A stretch of 9,752 nucleotides of DNA. It comes from an uncultured Bacilli bacterium (GTDB taxonomy: Bacteria; Bacillota_I; Bacilli_A; RF39; UBA660). Shown piece after piece: positions 1-6,751 of the stretch; positions within the stretch are counted from its first letter, which is position 1, and each line of letters opens with the position of its first letter. Location: assembly GCA_934148875.1 (NCBI GenBank), contig CAKPDJ010000048.1, positions 1-9,752 on the forward strand, written 5' to 3'. The notes below the pieces were generated by a model that was given only the letters and a program-made list of their open reading frames with translations, searched no databases and was not told the origin of the DNA. The position numbers were made by a program, and so were the translations under genes.

Positions 1-284
1 AAAGCAAGTGAATTTAAACCAGAATATATAGGACAATTAGGATTTTATGTAACAGCAGTTAATGAAACAATAAAAAAGAATTTGATACACCTATGATTGG
101 TTAATCATTATGTAGAGGAAGGAGCAGAATAACGGTAGATTGGTCTTTGAAATCCACAAATGTTCCTATAGGTGTTTCAACTTATGAATTGAAAGAACAA
201 TTAAAAGAATTAATAGATAAATTACCAACAGAAGAAGAAATAAATATGAGACATATTCTAAATATAGATGAAGCAAATGAATAG
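1..284 (+). pseudogene. YhcG/DUF1016-family PD-(D/E)XK nuclease, C-terminal remnant
   Basis: This is the tail of a YhcG-type protein (DUF1016, a PD-(D/E)XK nuclease family often found in mobile and restriction-modification-like settings). Reading from base 1 gives EFKPEYIGQLGFYVTAVNE, very like the family's conserved block around the nuclease core. That frame dies at TGA near base 95. The homology resumes in another frame from base 81 (FDTPMIG), is broken by TAA at 102-104, then runs on through ITVDWSLKSTNVPIGVSTYE to TAG at 282-284. The first lesion fits loss of one A in the A-run at 72-77, since one more A would restore IKKEF. The N-terminal part lies outside the window, so its state is unknown. 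Two lesions in under 35 bases make it very unlikely to be a working C-terminus. The next gene starts 18 bases after the final stop, which suggests a shared transcript. Family identity is from recognised motifs, not from a search. Confidence 0.85.
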
Positions 285-302
285 TAATTTGTAAGGAGAA
301 TT

Positions 303-968
303 ATGAAAAATATGGATAATAATTTTATACATTTGGATGATGTAAGTGCAGAAGGAAAAAATAGAATAATAATGTATACTACAGCAAGACAATTTAAAAA
401 TGCTGTTCCTATTGAAGAAATGTTAATTATACCAAGTGAAATAGGGGACTGGACAAATTATTGCCAAATAACACTTAATAATATTAAATTAGAAGATTTG
501 ATAAGTAAATATAATTTAAAAGACAATTCTCAAGTTAAACTTAATGGACACCCTCTAGTCACAGCACATGGTAAGAAAATAATAAGCAAACAAACTCCTT
601 TTATAGTAAACAAATCTTTTGCATGTGAGATATATCTAAAATTAATTTTATTAGAAAACAATATTGATTTTAAAGATTTAAAGGGAATAAATGGACATAA
701 AATATTTAAATTATATTCTAAAACCAATAGTGATTTCAAATCAAATTTGCATCATGAAATGTGTTTAAAAAATTTTACAAATATTGAAGATAAAATTGAA
801 AATGTTTCAGAAGCTTTTATAAATTGGAGATACATTTATGAAAAGTACGAAAAAATAGACTCATTAGATTTTATGTTTTTAGATGAATTATGTAATTACT
901 TAGATGCAAAAGCCAAAGAATTAATTTTAAAAAATTATAATTATAATGTAAATAAAGATATACGTTAA
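303..968 (+). CDS. HEPN-like domain protein of unknown function, 221 aa
   Basis: Intact gene starting at ATG 303 with AAGGAG at 293-298. The spacing is short (4 bases). ATG 312 is an alternative but lies too far from that site. The first ~95 residues match nothing I recognise. The C-terminal half has a HEPN-like layout: a helix SFACEIYLKLILL (105-117), a turn with GHKIFKLY (131-138), and WRYIYE (175-180) followed by another hydrophobic helix. This block order is familiar from small HEPN proteins in phages and conjugative elements. The R-x4-6-H motif of ribonuclease HEPN toxins is not visible, since WRYIYE is not followed by His, so catalysis is doubtful. HEPN proteins often act as RNase toxins or defence effectors, or as non-catalytic partners. 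Its place between a dead YhcG gene and the Bro-N/nuclease pair fits an accessory role. No signal peptide or membrane segment is seen. Family assignment is tentative. Confidence 0.75.
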   Translation: MKNMDNNFIHLDDVSAEGKNRIIMYTTARQFKNAVPIEEMLIIPSEIGDWTNYCQITLNNIKLEDLISKYNLKDNSQVKLNGHPLVTAHGKKIISKQTPFIVNKSFACEIYLKLILLENNIDFKDLKGINGHKIFKLYSKTNSDFKSNLHHEMCLKNFTNIEDKIENVSEAFINWRYIYEKYEKIDSLDFMFLDELCNYLDAKAKELILKNYNYNVNKDIR

Positions 969-974
969 GTAAGG

Positions 975-999
975 AAAAAGTAGTAACTAGTTATTTTTT
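975..999 (+). terminator. Weak candidate terminator after the HEPN-like gene
   Basis: Bases 975-982 can pair with 992-999 (8 pairs, one G-U) around a 9-base loop, and the 3' arm itself is a T-run. It lies 6 bases after the HEPN-like stop codon. The stem is almost all A-U, so termination would be weak. The following stretch up to the Bro-N start shows no convincing promoter. Confidence 0.3.
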
Positions 1000-1204
1000 A
1001 ATATAAACAAATGTTTTGAAACCAAAAAATATAGTAAGTAATGCACAAATTATAACTTATAAAAAAGAAGTGATAAATATGGACGTATATCAAAAAAATG
1101 CGAAAAGAAAAGGAAAATAAAGACAAAAATACAAATGTTCAAAAAACGATATCAATTGATTGATTACGCAATTGAAACTCCTCTCAAAAACAAAAAGAAA
1201 GAAG

Positions 1205-2074
1205 ATGTTAAATTTGAATAATAAATTAGAAACAATATCAAATTTATTTGAAGATAAAGAAATAAGAAGCATTTGGGATAGTGAAAAAGGAGATTATTAT
1301 TTTAGTGTAGTTGATGTTATTAGTGTTTTAACAGAGAGCAAAGATCCGTCTCATTATTGGAGGACGCTAAAATCGAGAATGATTCAAGAAGGAAATGAAA
1401 CTGTCACAAAATGTGACACTTTAAAATTAAAGGCAAAAGATGGAAAAATGCGTTATACTGATATGCTAGATACAAAAAATATATTTAGATTAATTGAATC
1501 TATACCTAGTCCAAAAGCAGAACCTTTTAAAATGTGGCTTGCGAATCTTGGAAGTGAAAGAATTGATGAAATGTTTGATCCTGAAATAGCAATAAATCGA
1601 GCTGTAAATTACTATCGCAATAAAGGATATACTGATGAATGGATTAAGACTAGGCTAACAGGAATTGTAGATAGATTTAAACTTACAGATGTTTGGAAAG
1701 AAGTAGGTATAACTAGACCAATAGAATATGCTTTACTTACAAACGAAATCTATAAAGGTTGGTCTGGAATGAAAGCAAGTGAGTATAAAGCATATAAAGG
1801 AATAAGAAAAGAATCGCTTCGAGACAATATGACTGATATAGAAGTAGCACTTACAAATATTGGAGAGATTGCAACACGAGATATTGCAAGAGAAGAACAT
1901 CCTCAAGGCCTAAAAGAAAATTTGAGAGTTGCTAAAAGAGGTGGAGGCGTTGCAAAGGGGGCTAGAGATTTATATGAAAGGGAAACAAAAAAATCTGCAA
2001 TTTCTAAAGATAATGCATTAAATTATCAGTATGTTGATGAACAACAAAAAATAGAGAGTACAATTAATGAGTAA
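1205..2074 (+). CDS. Bro-N / DinD-like DNA-binding protein, 289 aa
   Basis: Homologue of the Bro-N domain proteins often annotated as BRO family or DNA-damage-inducible protein D. Residues ~12-120 form the Bro-N region, with YYFSVVDVISVLTESKDPSHYW as its core and SPKAEPFK at 102-109. The C-terminal half carries the block typical of this subfamily: GYTDEWIKTRL, EYALLTNEI, WSGMKASEYK, LRDNMTDIE and a glycine-rich GGGVAKGAR stretch. Bro-N domains bind DNA and occur in phage antirepressors and baculovirus BRO proteins. E. coli DinD, a relative, is SOS-induced and inhibits RecA. I chose ATG 1205 over TTG 1160 because the residues between are lysine-rich filler and Bro-N homology begins soon after 1205. 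Neither start has a strong ribosome site; there is only purine-rich sequence just before 1205. Its TAA overlaps the next gene's ATG by 8 bases, so the two are likely co-translated. Family is confident, function is not. Confidence 0.9.
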   Translation: MLNLNNKLETISNLFEDKEIRSIWDSEKGDYYFSVVDVISVLTESKDPSHYWRTLKSRMIQEGNETVTKCDTLKLKAKDGKMRYTDMLDTKNIFRLIESIPSPKAEPFKMWLANLGSERIDEMFDPEIAINRAVNYYRNKGYTDEWIKTRLTGIVDRFKLTDVWKEVGITRPIEYALLTNEIYKGWSGMKASEYKAYKGIRKESLRDNMTDIEVALTNIGEIATRDIAREEHPQGLKENLRVAKRGGGVAKGARDLYERETKKSAISKDNALNYQYVDEQQKIESTINE

Positions 2075-3641
2075 ATATCGAAAGCAAAAATTGAAATTAA
2101 AAAAAATAATGCATAGTAAAGGATATACGGATTTTTATAGTAGTGTACTTACTCAATTAGGCCTATCTCCATTTTTCATACAACATAATAATTATTGTTA
2201 CTTTGGAACTATTGATTTAGATGATCAAACTATTATTCATAATAAATTTAATCACATAATAAAAGAGTTTGAGAAATTTTTAAATTATTTATATAAAAAA
2301 TACAGCGTATCGACTTTGGTTTTAGAATTTGGGGTTATTTATTCTAAATTACAGGAGATACATTTAAAAAACGATGAAATATTGGGAAAATATATATTTA
2401 ATGATAATATTTTAGATGTATCATATCCAGCAAAGACAGCAGATATTATGGCTCGTAAAATAAAAAATATAACAGAATTAGTTATTTTGAAAGATAATCA
2501 TAAATTTGATTTTGGTCTTTCTAATAAGGATTATAAAAAAATTGTTATATTGTTATATTATTATTCTTTATTTATTTTTTATAATTCTAAATCTAAGTTA
2601 TCTGGTGAGTGTATTGATGCACCAACTGAATTTCGAATTTTTCCATCATCCATTGAGCCTATAGCAACTATAATTTTGGAACAGAGTAATAGTAGTAATG
2701 AAAATCTGTTGTACTTCAATTATAATCCGAATTTTGATAGTATTGATTCTAGTTTCAATGAAACATTTTTTGATGAAAAAGGCATTAAATGTAGCGATTA
2801 TGTTAAGTTGTTAGATGATTTGTCAACTTTATTAAAGAAAAAAGATATGTTAAATGGAAGATTAAAAAAGGATGTATTATTTGATATTCTTAGAAGAGAT
2901 TATCCATATACTGATATAGAAAAATTTCAAAAAGAATGCATATTAGCTAATAGTTCTTTTGAAAGTAATGAAAATGAATTATATAAAAATAATTGTAAAC
3001 ATAGATTAGATACTACACCAATTATTTCAATAGATGACAATTATTTACTGTTAAATTATGGCTTTATTTGGAATTGTGCTAACTTTTGGAAAAATGTTTA
3101 TTCTATTGGTTTAACACCGTATGTTACTAAAGATGATGATTTTCTTTTGAAATCAGTTGATAAAATTGTTGAAAAAATATCAATTGTCTTCCAAAAAGAC
3201 ATCGTAAAATTACTAAAGCAGATAAATAATCAGTTTATTATATATGAAAATAGACATACTAATGATATTTTCAGAAAAGTGATTCTTCCAGAGAATGAAT
3301 GGGATATAATTGCCATTGATCATAGTAAAAAAGTGATTTTTAATATTGAAAGTAAATTTTTTACTACATCAATGACAGAATCTGGTTTAGCAAATGATTT
3401 AAAAAAAATGATTAAGGGTAATAAAAATAGTTATAAGAATAAATTTGAAAAAAGAATTAGAATAGTTGAAGATAATATTGAAGAATTTTATACTTTTTGC
3501 GATAGCAATAATGAATACATTATAGAAAATATTATGGTTACTTCTAAAGTAATAGATTTAAATATAGTATCCAAGACTAGAAAATTTAAAATAGTTCATT
3601 TTGATGGATTAAAAAAATTTTTGGATAACTATTATAGGTAA
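2067..3641 (+). CDS. Large protein with C-terminal PD-(D/E)XK nuclease core, 524 aa
   Basis: Not recognised as a named family. The C-terminal ~150 residues show a restriction-endonuclease-like core: D413 in WDIIAID, a hairpin, then KVIFNIESKFF with E428-S429-K430, giving D-x14-ESK. A helix lies upstream (about 370-390, ending LLKQI). Downstream come a basic region and a final strand ENIMVTS with a closing helix, as in NERD- and Mrr-like nuclease folds. The first ~360 residues are mixed helix and strand, with a hydrophobic run LLYYYSLFIF near 163-172 and an RLDTTPIISIDDNYLLL strand pair near 314-330, of unknown role. A nuclease or nuclease-derived DNA-binding function is inferred from the motif. 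The start overlaps the Bro-N stop (ATGAGTAA) and lacks a strong ribosome site, so translation probably depends on coupling. Intact length beside three degraded genes argues for recent function. Low cysteine and absence of a helicase or methylase partner argue against an ordinary restriction-modification system. Confidence 0.85.
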   Translation: MSKYRKQKLKLKKIMHSKGYTDFYSSVLTQLGLSPFFIQHNNYCYFGTIDLDDQTIIHNKFNHIIKEFEKFLNYLYKKYSVSTLVLEFGVIYSKLQEIHLKNDEILGKYIFNDNILDVSYPAKTADIMARKIKNITELVILKDNHKFDFGLSNKDYKKIVILLYYYSLFIFYNSKSKLSGECIDAPTEFRIFPSSIEPIATIILEQSNSSNENLLYFNYNPNFDSIDSSFNETFFDEKGIKCSDYVKLLDDLSTLLKKKDMLNGRLKKDVLFDILRRDYPYTDIEKFQKECILANSSFESNENELYKNNCKHRLDTTPIISIDDNYLLLNYGFIWNCANFWKNVYSIGLTPYVTKDDDFLLKSVDKIVEKISIVFQKDIVKLLKQINNQFIIYENRHTNDIFRKVILPENEWDIIAIDHSKKVIFNIESKFFTTSMTESGLANDLKKMIKGNKNSYKNKFEKRIRIVEDNIEEFYTFCDSNNEYIIENIMVTSKVIDLNIVSKTRKFKIVHFDGLKKFLDNYYR

Positions 3642-3651
3642 GAAATAGTTT

Positions 3652-4178
3652 ATGGTAGGAGTTGATATCATATTGAAATATAAAGTGGCTGCTTATATAA
3701 GATTATCATAAGATGATAATTATATCGAATCCAATATCATAAATAACCAAAAAAGCATAATTAAAGAATATATAAGTAACAGTAATGACTTAGAACTATT
3801 ATTGATAATGGATGCTCTGGTACGAATTTCAATAGACCCTCTTTTGCAACTATGTGTTTGAATATTGTTAAAAAGAAAATTAATTGTGTTATTGTAAAAG
3901 ACATGTCACGTTTTGGAAAAAATTATGGATGGAGTAAAGTAAAGTATATTTAGGTGAAACTTTTCCAGAACATAATATAAGATTTATTTCTATTAATGAT
4001 AATTTAGATAGTTTAAAAAATAAAAACTATACGGATAGTTTAGAATTTGCATTAGATTTCACCACCAATAATAGATAAAGAAACTTTTGAAAAAGTTCAA
4101 GAGATAAGATATAATAAATATGTAGATAAAATCGAGTTATATAATAATAGTAAAATACAAATAAAGCATAAATTTTAA
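3652..4178 (+). pseudogene. Large serine recombinase, multiply disrupted and internally deleted
   Basis: Pieces of one large serine recombinase can be read across three frames. From ATG 3652 or TTG 3673: KYKVAAYIRLS (with the catalytic-serine motif), then TAA at 3709-3711, then DDNYIESNIINNQKSIIKEY. A shift near base 3800 leads into GCSGTNFNRPSF and INCVIVKDMSRFGKNY, the typical resolvase-domain block. A second shift near 3940 leads into YLGETFPEHNIRFISINDN and continues to about 4060. There it jumps straight to PPIIDKETFEKVQEIR, which normally lies some 200 codons further on at the end of the recombinase domain, so most of that domain is deleted. The frame ends at TAA 4176-4178. These enzymes integrate and excise conjugative elements and phages through att sites. 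This copy cannot work. It marks 1-4178 as mobile-element debris and ends 11 bases before the rbgA -10 element. Confidence 0.93.
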
Positions 4179-4189
4179 ATATCAATTTG

Positions 4190-4198
4190 TGTTATACT
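4190..4198 (+). promoter_or_regulatory. Extended -10 promoter for rbgA
   Basis: TGTTATACT is a full extended -10 element (TGn plus TATACT at 4193-4198). No good -35 box is seen at the usual distance, which is common for extended -10 promoters. The predicted start near 4205 gives a ~30-base leader. The ribosome site AGGAAG (4221-4226) lies 9 bases ahead of ATG 4236. The element begins only 11 bases after the recombinase remnant ends. Confidence 0.55.
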
Positions 4199-4235
4199 TA
4201 TGTAGATTTATTTCAAATAAAGGAAGTGATATAAG

Positions 4236-5123
4236 ATGCCAAAAGAGGGAAAAAGTTTCCAAAAAACTAATATCAATTGGTACCCAGGCCATATGGCTAA
4301 AACTAAACGTGAAATAAAAGAAAAATTAGATTTGATAGATATTGTTTATGAAGTAATTGATGCTAGAATGCCGCTTAGTTCAAAAGTTGTCGATATAGAT
4401 GATTTAATTAAGGATAAGCCTAGAATTTTAATAGTTACTAAATATGATTTATGTGATAAAAGTGAAACTGATAAATTAATAGACTATTATAAAAGTCTTG
4501 GTTATGTTACTGTTGTAGTGGATTTAATTAGTGGTAAAAACATTAATCAAATAATTATTGAAAGCACTAAGTTATTACAAGATATGAATGAAAAGAGAAA
4601 ATTAAAGGGATTGAAACCACGAAATATGCGTGCACTAATAGTTGGTGCACCTAATGTAGGAAAAAGTACATTAATAAATCGATTGGTTGGTAAAAAGGTA
4701 GTATCAATAGGTGATAGACCTGGTGTTACTAAAAATTTAGGATGGATTAGGATACATAAAGATATAGATTTATTAGATTCACCTGGTATCTTGTGGCCAA
4801 AACTAGAAAATCAGTATCAAGCCTTTATTTTAGCAAGCTTGTCATCAATTAAGGAAGAAATTATAGTTCCTCAAGATCTTGCTTTATTTATCTTAAATAT
4901 ATTAAATAAATTATATCCAGAAAAACTAAAAGAACGTTATGGCTTAGAAAATATAAATTTTAATGAAATAGAAAAATCACTTGATATAATTGCTAAGAAA
5001 AGAGGAGCGCTTATGAAAGGTGGTTTAAGTGATTATGATAAAGTTTATACTATTATTATTAGAGATTTAAAAGATAATAATTTTGGATTGATTACTCTAG
5101 ATAGATTAAGTGATATAAAATAA
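4236..5123 (+). CDS. rbgA: Ribosome biogenesis GTPase RbgA (YlqF)
   Basis: Circularly permuted GTPase that acts late in 50S subunit assembly, where it is needed for incorporation of late large-subunit proteins. The motif order is permuted as expected: the family N-terminus NWYPGHMAKTKREI and DAR (42-44), then G4 as TKYD (68-71), the G1 P-loop GAPNVGKS (137-144), G2 in GVTK (163-166) and G3 DSPG (181-184), followed by the C-terminal helical ANTAR-like domain that contacts rRNA. At 295 residues it is close to the usual 280-290. ATG 4236 follows AGGAAG and the conserved N-terminus begins soon after. In Bacillus subtilis ylqF lies directly upstream of rnhB; here a small gene sits between them. 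It is probably essential, and its own promoter lies right at the edge of the degraded island. Confidence 0.97.
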   Translation: MPKEGKSFQKTNINWYPGHMAKTKREIKEKLDLIDIVYEVIDARMPLSSKVVDIDDLIKDKPRILIVTKYDLCDKSETDKLIDYYKSLGYVTVVVDLISGKNINQIIIESTKLLQDMNEKRKLKGLKPRNMRALIVGAPNVGKSTLINRLVGKKVVSIGDRPGVTKNLGWIRIHKDIDLLDSPGILWPKLENQYQAFILASLSSIKEEIIVPQDLALFILNILNKLYPEKLKERYGLENINFNEIEKSLDIIAKKRGALMKGGLSDYDKVYTIIIRDLKDNNFGLITLDRLSDIK

Positions 5124-5153
5124 AATATAAATTATATTAAAAGAGTGATACAA

Positions 5154-5159
5154 TATAAT
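5154..5159 (+). promoter_or_regulatory. Candidate -10 element ahead of the 108-aa gene
   Basis: A perfect TATAAT hexamer in the 55-base gap after rbgA. At 16-18 bases upstream there is only AT-rich sequence with no TTGACA-like box. The predicted start near 5166 coincides with the first base of AGGAGG (5166-5171), so the leader would be about 13 bases. It may add to read-through from rbgA. Confidence 0.35.
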
Positions 5160-5178
5160 GGTATTAGGAGGTAGTAGT

Positions 5179-5505
5179 ATGAAGTCTAATATAATATATT
5201 TTCCTGGTAAAAATCGAATATTGGGAACTGAAGAATTTCTTGCTAAACAAGGAATCGAAATCACTAATTTAACATATGGTCAACAAATTAGAAAGTTAAA
5301 AAATTTTTGTTTCGATAGAAAAATTGATTTAGACCTTTTAGAAATGAAGCCTTTTGATAGTACTGATATTGAACAGCAGCAAATAATTCAATTAGAAATT
5401 TATAATGCTTGTGTATGTATTAATCGTATAAGGAAACTAAGAAAATATGAACGAAAAGAAAAGGTAAAAAGTTTTGTTAAAAGAATAGTACCAGTAATAA
5501 AATAA
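5179..5505 (+). CDS. Hypothetical protein, 108 aa, between rbgA and rnhB
   Basis: I do not recognise this protein. Start chosen at ATG 5179 because AGGAGG at 5166-5171 is spaced 7 bases from it. The in-frame ATG at 5158 lies upstream of that site and would add only MVLGGSS. The protein opens with SNIIYFPGKNRILG, has a glutamine- and isoleucine-rich helix around 68-80, and ends in a strongly basic stretch (RIRKLRKYERKEKVKSFVKR) that could bind nucleic acid. No membrane segment or signal peptide. It sits 9 bases before rnhB and 55 after rbgA, so it is probably in the same operon and may work in RNA or ribosome metabolism by association; that is inference only. The strong ribosome site and clean frame make it a real gene. 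Confidence 0.8.
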   Translation: MKSNIIYFPGKNRILGTEEFLAKQGIEITNLTYGQQIRKLKNFCFDRKIDLDLLEMKPFDSTDIEQQQIIQLEIYNACVCINRIRKLRKYERKEKVKSFVKRIVPVIK

Positions 5506-5514
5506 GGGGAAGTT

Positions 5515-6150
5515 ATGGATAGTATTGATTTGTATAAATATGAAAAAGAATTATGGGGTAAAGACATAAATTATATAGCTGGTGTTGATGAAGTTGGACG
5601 TGGGCCATTGATAGGGCCAGTAGTAACTGCTTGCGTTATATTACCTAAGGATTTTTATTTAGAAGGACTAACTGATTCTAAAAAGTTAACTGAGAAAAAA
5701 AGAGATATTTATTATGATTATATAATGGAAAATGCTTTAGCTGTTAGTGTTGGCATGATGGATGAAAAGGTAATAGATGAAGTTAATATTTATGAAGCTA
5801 CTAAGCTAGCTATGTATCAAGCTATAGAAACTTGTCCAATTGAACCGGAACATGTCTTGATAGATGCTATGAAATTAGAAAATTTAAAAATGCCATCAAC
5901 ATCTATTATTAAAGGCGATGCTAAAAGTGTATCAATCGCAGCTGCAAGTGTTATAGCTAAAGTAACTCGTGATAGAATGATGATAGAATTAGATAAAAAG
6001 TATCCTGAATATGGCTTTAAATCTCATAAAGGATATCCTACTAAAAAACATGTGGAAGCAATTTTGAAATATGGGCTTATTGATGGTTATCGTAAAACTT
6101 TTAAACCAGTATCAGAAATTGTGAAAAAAAATGTTGTTAAAAATAAATAA
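5515..6150 (+). CDS. rnhB: Ribonuclease HII
   Basis: Endonuclease that cuts the RNA strand of RNA-DNA hybrids and starts removal of single ribonucleotides from DNA. The metal-binding residues can be placed: D25-E26 in GVDEVGRGPLIGPV, with the GRG motif at 28-30 that recognises the 2'-OH; D117 in VLIDAMKL; and D135 in IKGDAKSVSIAAAS, followed by AKVTRDR. At 211 residues it is a little shorter than B. subtilis RnhB (about 255) and lacks that protein's N-terminal extension. The start at ATG 5515 has AGGGGAAG just upstream, and the neighbour's stop is 9 bases away, so co-transcription is likely. A TTGTTA/TATAAT promoter for the next gene overlaps its last codons. Confidence 0.97.
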   Translation: MDSIDLYKYEKELWGKDINYIAGVDEVGRGPLIGPVVTACVILPKDFYLEGLTDSKKLTEKKRDIYYDYIMENALAVSVGMMDEKVIDEVNIYEATKLAMYQAIETCPIEPEHVLIDAMKLENLKMPSTSIIKGDAKSVSIAAASVIAKVTRDRMMIELDKKYPEYGFKSHKGYPTKKHVEAILKYGLIDGYRKTFKPVSEIVKKNVVKNK

Positions 6151-6162
6151 AGTTATTATAAT
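6134..6162 (+). promoter_or_regulatory. Promoter for the 169-aa gene, overlapping the rnhB end
   Basis: TTGTTA (6134-6139) and TATAAT (6157-6162) with an exact 17-base spacer. The -35 box lies within the last codons of rnhB. The predicted start near 6169 is only 2 bases ahead of the ribosome site AAGGAAG (6171-6177). Confidence 0.55.
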
Positions 6163-6185
6163 AATGTATCAAGGAAGTGTTATAT

Positions 6186-6695
6186 ATGGAAACAAGTGTT
6201 GTTGATAATTTTGAAAAAGGTCGAAAAGATGAAAAAAGGTTTTATGCTTTAATTAACTATTTTAAATTGTTAGTTATTGGAAAAACAGCTATGAGTTCTG
6301 ATGAACAATTATTTCATTGTTATGATTGTTTTGAGGTACTTGGTGGTTATGCTGCGTTTAATAGATTTCTTGATGATTTTGAAGCTGGTAATATTAGTCT
6401 TCACTTTGATAATTGTGATAATAAGAGTCTACACTATTTATTAAGAAGTGAAGCATATGGTTTATTTACTTCACTTTGTGATGTAAAGAGTACCCAAAGT
6501 CCATTACTTAGTCAAGCGTTCAAAGATTTTCGCGCAATTATTAAATATTTTGATTGTCTGCCTGACAGAGAATGGGTTGAAAGCTACTATAGTGAACATG
6601 CATTACGTTGTGCTTTGCCGGATGATGCGAAGATTATAGAAACGGAAAGGTACCAAGAAAAAATTCATCAAAAAAAATTAAGCCAAAACTGTTAG
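6186..6695 (+). CDS. Hypothetical protein, 169 aa
   Basis: Not recognised. ATG 6186 is preferred because AAGGAAGTG (6171-6179) stands about 8 bases ahead. The in-frame GTG at 6177 lies inside that ribosome site. The sequence looks mostly alpha-helical and soluble, with an aromatic-rich first third (FYALINYFKLLVIG), a CYDC pair (C45, C48) without a second matching pair to make a zinc ribbon, and a lysine- and glutamine-rich tail. No signal peptide or transmembrane segment. It has its own promoter and a terminator directly after the stop, so it is a one-gene unit between rnhB and sodA. Base composition matches the core genes beside it, which suggests a lineage-specific resident rather than an import. 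No function is proposed. Confidence 0.8.
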   Translation: METSVVDNFEKGRKDEKRFYALINYFKLLVIGKTAMSSDEQLFHCYDCFEVLGGYAAFNRFLDDFEAGNISLHFDNCDNKSLHYLLRSEAYGLFTSLCDVKSTQSPLLSQAFKDFRAIIKYFDCLPDREWVESYYSEHALRCALPDDAKIIETERYQEKIHQKKLSQNC

Positions 6696-6723
6696 AAGAA
6701 AGGTAAAATTATCTTTCTTTTTT
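6696..6723 (+). terminator. Rho-independent terminator after the 169-aa gene
   Basis: AGAAAG (6697-6702) pairs with CTTTCT (6713-6718), extended inward by a G-U and a U-A pair and outward by one A-U, around an AT-rich loop and followed by a run of six Ts (6718-6723). It begins at the stop codon of the preceding gene and ends 28 bases before sodA. Confidence 0.75.
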
Positions 6724-6725
6724 CA

Positions 6726-6731
6726 TATACT
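6726..6731 (+). promoter_or_regulatory. Candidate -10 element for sodA
   Basis: TATACT lies between the terminator and the sodA ribosome site AAGGAG (6737-6742). The terminator just upstream means sodA needs its own promoter. The -35 position falls inside the terminator loop and shows no consensus, so the call rests on the -10 box and the context. Confidence 0.35.
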
Positions 6732-6751
6732 TCTTTAAGGAGAGTGAAAAT

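Noticed and set aside
530..739. Reverse-strand frame of 69 codons
   Set aside because: Antisense shadow inside the HEPN-like gene, with no ribosome site and low-complexity composition.
1079..1120. Small frame MDVYQKNAKRKGK after an AGAAGTGAT sequence
   Set aside because: Thirteen low-complexity, lysine-rich codons with no family match. The ribosome-site resemblance is weak. It could be a gene stump but nothing supports it further.
1160..1204. TTG 1160 as the start of the Bro-N protein
   Set aside because: No ribosome site precedes it, and the 15 extra residues are basic filler not expected in the family. ATG 1205 gives a normal length.
1090..1272. Reverse-strand frame rich in Phe and Leu
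   Set aside because: It is the complement of a lysine- and asparagine-rich stretch. The apparent membrane protein is an artefact of A/T bias.
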